From an uncultured Propioniciclava sp. (GTDB lineage: Bacteria > Actinomycetota > Actinomycetes > Propionibacteriales > Propionibacteriaceae): a stretch of DNA of 5,055 nucleotides. The DNA is taken from assembly GCA_937872005.1 (NCBI GenBank), contig CALMPQ010000365.1, forward strand, positions 1 to 5,055, in the 5' to 3' direction. The notes under the pieces were generated by a model. The model searched no databases and was not told where the DNA came from. It saw only the letters and a list, made by a program, of their open reading frames with translations. Position numbers and translations under genes: made by a program. Shown here piece by piece: positions 1-4,607 of the stretch (position 1 is its first letter; each line of letters starts with the position of its first letter).

Positions 1-507
1 ACGGTCGGTTCGGTCTACGTGACCAAGGGCGCCCCCAAGGTCGGCCCCGAGGCTGACCTCCCCAAGTACCGGCGCAAGATGCGCTTCCTGGCGTCGTTCC
101 GCGCCTATCTGGTCACCGCCCGCCGCCGGGCAGCAGGCGAGGGCCGGGAGTTCCTCGTCATGGGCGACTTCAACGTCGCGCACACCCGCGCCGACCTGAG
201 GAACTGGCGCGGCGCCGGCCAGAAGGAGGGCTTCCTGCCCGAGGAGCGTGAGTGGTTCGGCTCCCTGCTCGGGCCGCGCACGCTCGTCGACGTCGTGCGG
301 TCGGTGCGCCCCGACGAGGAGGGGCCCTACTCCTGGTGGAGTTGGATGCCCGGCGCCTTCGACCGCGACTCCGGCTGGCGGATCGACTACCACCTCGCCT
401 CCCCCGGCCTGGCCCGCACGGCCGTGGCCGCCGGGACCGACCGCGAGGAGTCCGCCGACGCGCGGATCAGCGACCACGCACCGGTGGTCGTCGACTACGC
501 GCTCTGA
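1..507 (+). CDS. xthA: Exodeoxyribonuclease III, 3' part (5' end outside window)
   Basis: This is the C-terminal part (about 168 residues) of an exonuclease III of the endonuclease/exonuclease/phosphatase superfamily, which acts on duplex DNA as a 3'-5' exonuclease and AP endonuclease in base-excision repair. The frame is open from base 1, so the start lies upstream. E. coli ExoIII is about 268 residues, so roughly the last 60% is present. Visible family motifs are GDFN at 163-174 (the catalytic Asp/Asn loop), the block YSWWSWMPGAFDRDSGWRID, which matches the usual YTWW..GAF....GWRIDY segment, and the terminal SDHAPV (SDH at 469-477), which holds the catalytic Asp-His. All catalytic elements expected in this part are intact. 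The gene ends in TGA and converges on the hydrolase gene on the other strand. A related EEP-family AP endonuclease is the only realistic alternative. Confidence 0.93.
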   Translation, partial: TVGSVYVTKGAPKVGPEADLPKYRRKMRFLASFRAYLVTARRRAAGEGREFLVMGDFNVAHTRADLRNWRGAGQKEGFLPEEREWFGSLLGPRTLVDVVRSVRPDEEGPYSWWSWMPGAFDRDSGWRIDYHLASPGLARTAVAAGTDREESADARISDHAPVVVDYAL

Positions 508-545
508 ACACAAGCCCTCGGCGCAGAAGACACAAGCCCTCGGCG
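508..545. repeat. Two tandem copies of a 16-base direct repeat
   Basis: The sequence ACACAAGCCCTCGGCG occurs exactly at 508-523 and again at 530-545, a 22-base period with a 6-base spacer. The first copy begins on the base after the xthA stop codon, and the second ends three bases before the stop codon of the convergent hydrolase gene. The repeat therefore fills nearly all of the 40-base gap. I see no hairpin followed by a T run, so it does not look like an intrinsic terminator. A small local duplication, or a binding site present twice, are both possible. Confidence 0.7.
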
Positions 546-547
546 GA

Positions 548-1486
548 TCAGGCGAAGCAGGCGAGCACCTCGTCGCGGGTGACGTCCTCGATGCGGGCGT
601 GCTGCCAGGTCGGGTTGCGGTCCTTGTCGACCAACTGCGCGCGGACGCCCTCGGCGAAGTCGGGGCGTCCGATGAGGTTGCGGGCCAGGACGAGGTCCTG
701 GGCGAGCACCTCGTCGACACTGCTCATCGACCGGGCGCGACGGATCGCCTCCAGCGCCGCCGCCACCGACAGCGGGCAGCGCTTGCGCAGGTCGGCGGCG
801 GCCGCCCGCGCGTCGTCGTCCTCGGACGCCTCCAGCGCGGCCACGATCTCGGCCGGGTCATCGGAGGCGTAGCACTCGTCGATCCAGGACCGCCAGCCCT
901 CGAGGACCGAGGCGGGGGCGTCCCCCTCGTCGGTGGCGATCTCGTCGGCCAACCCGACGAGCACGGCGTCCGAGGCGTTGATGGCGTTGCCGGTCAGGGC
1001 GACGTGCGTGCCCAACTCGCCCGGAGCGGCAGCGAGGTAGTACAGGATCCCGACGTCGGGGGTGAAGCCGATGATCGTCTCGGGCATCGCGAAGACCGAG
1101 TCGGGGTAGGCGATGCGCCGCGAGCCGTGGGCCGAGACACCCAGGCCGCCACCCATCGTGATGCCGCGCTGGTGCGCGACGTACGGCTTGGGGAAGTTCT
1201 TGATCGCGGAGTTCATCGCGTACTCGACCTCGAAGAACTCCATGAAGTCGCCGCCGTCGAGCACGTGCTGGCGCAGGGCGCGGACGTCGGCGCCCGAGCA
1301 GAGGCCGCGCTCCCCCGCGCCGGAGATCTCGACGCGCACGACCGATCCGTCCGAGGCCCAGTCGTCGAGCGCGGCGTGGATGCCGCGCAGCATGCTGGGG
1401 GTCAGGGCGTTGATGGCGCGGGGGCGGTTCAGCACCAGGCGTCCGACACCCTCGCGGGCCTCGACGATCAGTTCGTCGTCACTCAT
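548..1486 (-). CDS. 3-hydroxyisobutyryl-CoA hydrolase (crotonase superfamily)
   Basis: A 312-residue crotonase-fold protein that best fits 3-hydroxyisobutyryl-CoA hydrolase, which releases 3-hydroxyisobutyrate and CoA in valine breakdown in the cytoplasm. The N-terminal part has the crotonase signature LNRPRAINAL (residues 19-28), and GLCSGADV (61-68) forms part of the CoA/oxyanion pocket. The block KPYVAHQRGITMGGGLGVS (100-118) is followed by FAMPETIIGFTPDVG (132-146). There E136 and D144 match the catalytic acidic residues of the hydrolase family. The C-terminal stretch FAEGVRAQLVDKDRNPTW is diagnostic of this subgroup rather than of plain enoyl-CoA hydratases. It is somewhat shorter than the roughly 340-390 residues common in the family. 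The ATG at 1484-1486 has an AAGGAGT ribosome site at 1492-1498. This site lies inside the 3' end of the upstream mptB gene, whose frame overlaps this one by 8 bases, so translational coupling is likely. A generic enoyl-CoA hydratase/isomerase annotation is the alternative. Confidence 0.88.
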   Translation of the reverse strand: MSDDELIVEAREGVGRLVLNRPRAINALTPSMLRGIHAALDDWASDGSVVRVEISGAGERGLCSGADVRALRQHVLDGGDFMEFFEVEYAMNSAIKNFPKPYVAHQRGITMGGGLGVSAHGSRRIAYPDSVFAMPETIIGFTPDVGILYYLAAAPGELGTHVALTGNAINASDAVLVGLADEIATDEGDAPASVLEGWRSWIDECYASDDPAEIVAALEASEDDDARAAAADLRKRCPLSVAAALEAIRRARSMSSVDEVLAQDLVLARNLIGRPDFAEGVRAQLVDKDRNPTWQHARIEDVTRDEVLACFA

Positions 1487-3029
1487 GGGTCACTCCTTCG
1501 TTGTCGCGAGTCAGGGTACGGGTCGAGTCCGCCTCGTGGGTGGAGCCCACGGGCACGTCGGTCGCCAGGTCGGGGTGCGCGATGGGGGCCGGACGCCGTC
1601 GGCGCAGCACCAGCCACACGGCCGCCGCGGCCAGCGCCGCGAGCGCCAGCGCGACCGCGTCATTGCGCCAGGCGAGGTTGCCGGCGCCGTAGACCAGCAG
1701 CACCGACGTGAGCACGGCCGCCGAACGCAGGGTGCGGGCGCTGGTGCGCGCGAGCGGCAGGAACAGGGCTCCCCACAGCAGGTACCACGTGTGCAGGGCC
1801 GGCCCGAAGACGGCGAAGGCGAGGTAGCCCCAGGCCAAGAAGGTGATCGGGCGGGTGCGGAGATAGCGCACGGCGAGCCAGGCCAGCAGCCCGAAGGCCA
1901 CCACGTACGACAGGATCTTGGTCACGCCCGGCGCCATCTCGGCCAGACCCGGCAGCCCGATCGCGGCGAAGCCCTGCTGCAGCGCCCAGCCCAGGATGCT
2001 GAACGGCGCCAGCGTCACGATCATGCCGGGCACCGACACGGCGTTCAGCCAGCCGAACCCGAGCCCGGTCAGCACCGAGATGCCCGCGAACACGCCCACC
2101 ACCCCGGCCAGCGCCACCAGCACGCGGGGCAGGAACCGCAGCACGTCCGGCGGCCGCCAGGACGCCCAGCCCGACCCGATCACCGCCACCGGCAGGGCGG
2201 CCAGCAGTGCGGGCTGCTTCACCGCCATGGCCACCCCGACGGTCAGGATCGCCACCCAGAACCAGCCCCGGTAGGCGCACCAGATGCCGAGCACGACCAG
2301 ACCCATCATCAGCGCGTCGTTGTGGGCGCCACCGACGAGGTCGATGACCATGAGCGGGTTGATGGTGGCGAACCAGGCGGTCCGCCGTGGGTCGAGGCCC
2401 ATCTGGCGGGCGATGCGGGGCAGCAGGTGCACGATCAGCCCCACCCCCACGAGGGCCGGGAAGCGTTGCGCGACCGCCGAGTAGTAGGGGTTGAGCCCGG
2501 CCAGGTCGACCAGCCAGTGCGAGATGGTCAACCCCAGCGGACCGTAGGGCGCCGGCGTGTAGCGCCACAGCCACGCCACCTGGTCGGCGAACGTGCCCGG
2601 CAACACCGACGGCGACACCTCGTACGGGTTCAGCCCGTTGTGGATCAGCCAGCCCTGCGCCGCGTACGAGTAGGCGTCGTGGCTGAAGATCGGCGGGGCG
2701 AGGAGCAGCGGCAGCGACCACCAGGCGAGCACCGCCCAGTGCTTGACGTCGCGGTAGACGGCCGGCCGCAACCGGTACCAGGCCACGATCAACAGCCCGA
2801 CCGCGCCGACCACCATGCCGGTCGACAGCACCCGGGCCAGGTCACTGTCGAGCCCCAGAGCCCGCATGGTCGGCCAGTAGGGGGACGCCTGCGGCAGGTA
2901 GGCCGGCGACAAGGATCCCAGCGCCAACAGGATGGTGCCGATGAGTCCGATGCGCACGGGACGCAGCCGGATGGCGGCCCCGAAGTCGGCCACGAGCCCG
3001 GCCAAGCGTGCCCCCATCGTGCGGAACAC
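1479..3029 (-). CDS. mptB: Polyprenol-phosphomannose-dependent alpha-1,6-mannosyltransferase, MptB family
   Basis: A 516-residue polytopic membrane protein that resembles the actinobacterial MptB/MptA GT-C glycosyltransferases. These move mannose from polyprenyl-phosphomannose onto the alpha-1,6-mannan core of lipomannan or related glycans on the outer face of the membrane. Many hydrophobic segments are spread through residues about 25-480, e.g. near 27-40, 68-85, 98-114, 193-204 and 262-285. The first long loop carries FSHDAYSYAAQG (115-126), the acidic loop motif of GT-C enzymes, then NPYE and TPAPYGPL (158-165). A second conserved block is NPLMVIDLVGGAHNDALM (224-241). The last 30-40 residues are a charged cytosolic-type tail. 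The GTG at 3029 is chosen because AGGGGAGG lies six bases upstream. An ATG four codons later is too far from that site. The product is likely made with the downstream hydrolase, although the two have no obvious metabolic link. Which glycan it builds depends on the organism. Confidence 0.85.
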   Translation of the reverse strand: MFRTMGARLAGLVADFGAAIRLRPVRIGLIGTILLALGSLSPAYLPQASPYWPTMRALGLDSDLARVLSTGMVVGAVGLLIVAWYRLRPAVYRDVKHWAVLAWWSLPLLLAPPIFSHDAYSYAAQGWLIHNGLNPYEVSPSVLPGTFADQVAWLWRYTPAPYGPLGLTISHWLVDLAGLNPYYSAVAQRFPALVGVGLIVHLLPRIARQMGLDPRRTAWFATINPLMVIDLVGGAHNDALMMGLVVLGIWCAYRGWFWVAILTVGVAMAVKQPALLAALPVAVIGSGWASWRPPDVLRFLPRVLVALAGVVGVFAGISVLTGLGFGWLNAVSVPGMIVTLAPFSILGWALQQGFAAIGLPGLAEMAPGVTKILSYVVAFGLLAWLAVRYLRTRPITFLAWGYLAFAVFGPALHTWYLLWGALFLPLARTSARTLRSAAVLTSVLLVYGAGNLAWRNDAVALALAALAAAAVWLVLRRRRPAPIAHPDLATDVPVGSTHEADSTRTLTRDNEGVTHE

Positions 3030-3105
3030 TGCTGGCCTCCCCTCGCCGCCCGTTGGTCGGATCGGCCCCAGCCTAGTGCGACGCCGCGTGTGGCAGGCTG
3101 GGGCG
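3030..3105. promoter_or_regulatory. Divergent promoter region with a perfect 10-base inverted repeat
   Basis: This 76-base gap separates the divergent mptB (-) and nuoB-like (+) genes and must hold signals for both. GCCCCAGCCT at 3065-3074 is the exact reverse complement of AGGCTGGGGC at 3095-3104, with 20 bases between. The right arm ends one base before the GTG of the nuoB-like gene. On the - strand, TAGGCT (3070-3075) fits a TANNNT -10 element for mptB. On the + strand, TAGTGC (3074-3079) is only a weak -10 candidate, with TTGGTC (3053-3058) as a weak -35. The repeat could be an operator covering both promoters or an RNA hairpin over the nuoB start. The repeat is certain; its role is inferred. 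Confidence 0.5.
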
Positions 3106-3504
3106 GTGCGCTACTACGACTGGTTCGGCGACGGCTCGCTCGTCGTGGGCGCGATCGGTCTGGCCTGTTGCGTCGTCGAGACCGACGCCGCCGTGCTCGG
3201 ACGCCCCGAACTCGCCTCCCCGCCCGCCGACGCGCGCGTGCTGATCGCCGTCGCCGGCACGGTGACGGACGCCGTGGCCCCAGCCGTGCGTCGCATCGTG
3301 GAAGCCCACCCGGGAGCGTCGGTCGTGTCCTTCGGCGCCTGCGCGAGCGCGGGCGGGCCGTACTGGGACTCCCCCGTGGTCACCAAGGGCGTCGACCAGC
3401 TCGTCGCCGTCGACCACTACCTCCCCGGCTGCCCGCCCTCCCCCGAGGCGCTCGCCGCGCTCATCGAGGCCCATCACTCGTTGACGGAGTACCGCCATGC
3501 CTGA
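3106..3504 (+). CDS. nuoB: NuoB-like complex I / hydrogenase small-subunit family protein (compact)
   Basis: A 132-residue protein of the NuoB/20-kDa family, which carries the 4Fe-4S cluster N2 that passes electrons to quinone in complex I or to the active site in related hydrogenases. Cluster ligands are visible in the family order. They are the tandem pair C21-C22 in GLACCVVE, C79 in SFGACASAGG (compare GSCANGGG in true NuoB), and C109 in LPGCPPSPEAL. The segment VLIAVAGTVTDAVAPAVRR matches the conserved IVAGTLT..MAPALRR region. At 132 residues it is shorter than usual NuoB (about 155-185) and lacks the typical N-terminal extension, like the small subunits of energy-converting hydrogenase-related complexes. 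The start is uncertain. GTG 3106 has only a loose AGG upstream, and GTG 3088 would add six residues and could be a near-leaderless start. It is the first gene of a three-gene operon and overlaps the next by 8 bases (ATGCCTGA). Membership in the family is firm; assignment to a true NADH dehydrogenase is not. Confidence 0.85.
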   Translation: MRYYDWFGDGSLVVGAIGLACCVVETDAAVLGRPELASPPADARVLIAVAGTVTDAVAPAVRRIVEAHPGASVVSFGACASAGGPYWDSPVVTKGVDQLVAVDHYLPGCPPSPEALAALIEAHHSLTEYRHA

Positions 3505-4045
3505 TCGCATCGAGCAGGTGGACGCCGCGGGCTGGCGTCCGGCGGTGGCCGCAGAGTTGGACGCCGGGGCCCACTGGTTCGACTGGCTCGGCGCCGTGGA
3601 CGAGATCGGGCGTGAGGAAGCGATCCGGGTCATCGTGCGCTTGGCTCCCGATGCCGACGCCGAGGGCGTCCGAGTCGAGACGTTGGTGCCGCGCGACGGT
3701 GGGTCGCTGGCGAGCCTGCGTGAGTTGATCCCGGGCGCGACCTGGCACGAGCGGGAGGTGCGTGAATTCTTCGGCGTCGAGTTCGAGGGTGGTGACAACC
3801 GGCCCCTGCTGCTGCGCGAGGGCGCGGTCGGGCATCCGCTCCGCCGGGACGCGGTCCTGGCCGCCCGCGTCGTCCGGCCCTGGCCGGGTGGCAAGGAGCC
3901 CGGCGAGGTCGCGACCGCGCGGCGGCGGATGGTGCCCCCGGGCGTCCCGGACCCGGAGGTGTGGGGCGAACGCGTCGGTGAGCCTGCCAGCCCCGAGGAG
4001 ATCGCGGCGTCCGTGCAGGGTGGTCGGGTGCGGAGGCGGCGATGA
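3497..4045 (+). CDS. nuoC: NuoC-like (30-kDa) subunit
   Basis: A 182-residue protein of the NuoC/30-kDa family, a peripheral-arm scaffold that packs against the NuoB and NuoD subunits. The family signature is clear at residues 84-106: HEREVREFFGVEFEGG, then a short stretch ending in PLLL (the EREx[DE] signature). It is followed by GHPLRRD (112-118), the equivalent of the usual HPLRKD. The N-terminal half has the expected WF-D-L-G start of the domain (residues 27-32). After residue 118 there is a 64-residue tail rich in Pro, Arg and Glu (PWPGGKEPGE, PPGVPDPE, ending GGRVRRRR) that is not part of the standard fold. It may contact a partner. The ATG at 3497 has GGAG seven bases upstream, inside the nuoB-like gene. 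The gene ends in ATGA, overlapping the next by four bases. The order and overlaps argue for a stoichiometric complex with its neighbours. Confidence 0.86.
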   Translation: MPDRIEQVDAAGWRPAVAAELDAGAHWFDWLGAVDEIGREEAIRVIVRLAPDADAEGVRVETLVPRDGGSLASLRELIPGATWHEREVREFFGVEFEGGDNRPLLLREGAVGHPLRRDAVLAARVVRPWPGGKEPGEVATARRRMVPPGVPDPEVWGERVGEPASPEEIAASVQGGRVRRRR

Positions 4046-4338
4046 GCCACCGGTCGATCAAGCTGGTCCATGAGAACTGCACGTCGTGCATGATCTGCGT
4101 GCGCGAGTGCCCGACCTGGTGCATCAACCTGGAGAGCCACGCCGAGCCGATCCCGGGCTCGCCGCCCGGACCGCGGCAGCGCACCCACAACATCCTCGAC
4201 GCGTTCTCGATCGACTGGTCGTTGTGCCTGTACTGCGGCATCTGCATCGAGGAGTGCCCCTTCGACGCCCTGGTCTGGAGCGACGACCTGCCCGCACCCG
4301 CGGCGTCCGCGACCGGTCTGGTGGAGGAGCTCACCTGA
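4042..4338 (+). CDS. nuoI: NuoI-like protein with two 4Fe-4S clusters
   Basis: A 98-residue ferredoxin-fold protein with two complete CxxCxxCxxxCP motifs. These are C13/C16/C19/C23 (CTSCMICVRECP) and C62/C65/C68/C72 (CLYCGICIEECP), followed by FDAL. This is the arrangement of the NuoI/TYKY subunit of complex I and its hydrogenase relatives, which wires electrons to the N2 cluster of NuoB. It is shorter than usual NuoI (about 150-180) and lacks the amphipathic N-terminal membrane-contact region, since the first cluster motif starts at residue 13. An extra Cys (C27) sits just after the first motif. Its start (ATGA overlap with nuoC) has GGAGG seven bases upstream. A free 2[4Fe-4S] ferredoxin is the alternative, but the operon with NuoB and NuoC homologues and the cluster spacing favour a complex subunit. 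Confidence 0.87.
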   Translation: MSHRSIKLVHENCTSCMICVRECPTWCINLESHAEPIPGSPPGPRQRTHNILDAFSIDWSLCLYCGICIEECPFDALVWSDDLPAPAASATGLVEELT

Positions 4339-4362
4339 CCTTCGGCCACATGGTGGACGAAA

Positions 4363-4400
4363 TTTTCCAATAGTTGAAGTGATGGGCTACCTTTCCTGAC
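4363..4400 (+). promoter_or_regulatory. Putative promoter of the sirA leader transcript
   Basis: An AT-rich island (around 4358-4380) stands out in otherwise GC-rich DNA. TACCTT at 4388-4393 fits a TANNNT -10 element, and the seven bases after it place the transcription start at or next to the GTG at 4401. The leader ORF would then be leaderless. No good -35 is seen: TTTTCC (4363-4368) gives a 19-base spacer and TTCCAA (4365-4370) a 17-base one. TTCCAATAGTTGAA (4365-4378) is an imperfect dyad (5 of 7 pairs), in the right place for an operator. The short dyad CCAC-ATG-GTGG at 4346-4356, between nuoI and here, is too weak to call a terminator. Confidence 0.55.
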
Positions 4401-4490
4401 GTGACGATCTGGACTGCACCGGACCTCGTGGGCCGCCCCCACGTGGACTTCGCGCGCGTCCGTTCCTCGCAGTGTTGTTGCGGCTGCTGA
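4401..4490 (+). CDS. Cysteine-rich leader peptide (uORF) of sirA
   Basis: A 29-codon ORF (GTG to TGA). Its C-terminal half reads PHVDFARVRSSQCCCGC, so four of the last five codons encode Cys (TGT TGT TGC GGC TGC). The H-V-D-x-x-R-V core followed by S and a Cys tail is the look of the small leader peptides found upstream of sulfur-metabolism genes in streptomycetes and mycobacteria. An in-frame TGA at 4380-4382 leaves GTG 4401, or the later in-frame GTGs 4428 and 4443, as starts. 4401 is preferred because a -10 element sits seven bases before it. No Shine-Dalgarno sequence is needed if the mRNA is leaderless. It ends 117 bases before sirA. Its likely role is to sense Cys-tRNA supply by ribosome stalling rather than to act as a protein. 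Confidence 0.82.
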   Translation: MTIWTAPDLVGRPHVDFARVRSSQCCCGC

Positions 4491-4600
4491 CGCGCCCGCA
4501 CTCTCCTGACCGCCGGGCCGCGTTGCCCGGAACCCATCCGCCACATCTGGGGTGACCCTTGTGCGCGCGTCCGGTCAGCGGGGCCCACAACCCGAGGAAC
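4452..4600 (+). promoter_or_regulatory. Putative cysteine-responsive translational attenuator (anti-SD / SD switch)
   Basis: Read by eye, this RNA can form nested helices. GTTCCTCG (4462-4469, in the leader just before the Cys codons) pairs perfectly with CGAGGAAC (4593-4600), which contains the sirA ribosome site. Inside it, GTTGT (4474-4478) can pair with ACAAC (4587-4591). GACGCGC (4489-4495) pairs with GCGCGTC (4565-4571), and GCAC (4498-4501) with GTGC (4561-4564). A local hairpin CCGGGC/GCCCGG lies at 4513-4530. The 11-base sequence GCGCGCGTCCG occurs both in the leader (4452-4462) and near sirA (4563-4573), so the middle GACGCGC segment has two competing partners. A ribosome halted on the Cys codons would cover 4462-4469 and release the ribosome site. 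No T run suggests a Rho-independent terminator, so control is more likely at translation. Confidence 0.62.
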
Positions 4601-4607
4601 TTCAACC

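Noticed and set aside
1660..2721. A 353-codon open frame on the - strand within mptB
   Set aside because: It is an out-of-frame reading of the mptB coding strand, with Arg/Ala/Gly-rich low-complexity sequence and no motif.
1113..3728. An 871-codon open frame on the + strand across the mptB and hydrolase region
   Set aside because: It is antisense to two well-recognised proteins. Its translation is rich in Arg, Gly, His, Gln and Pro without any domain, as expected of a shadow frame in high-GC DNA.
4346..4366. Small dyad CCAC-ATG-GTGG followed by AAATTTT as a terminator of the nuo-like operon
   Set aside because: The stem is only four base pairs with a three-base loop and the T run is short, too weak to call an intrinsic terminator.
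4382..4399. A five-codon ATG ORF just before the leader peptide
   Set aside because: It overlaps the proposed -10 element, has no Cys codons and would lie upstream of the likely transcript start.
3073..4544. Long - strand frames (3073-4188 and 3630-4544) opposite nuoB, nuoC and nuoI
   Set aside because: The + strand encodes intact cluster-binding proteins here. The opposite frames show no recognisable domain and are compositional artefacts.
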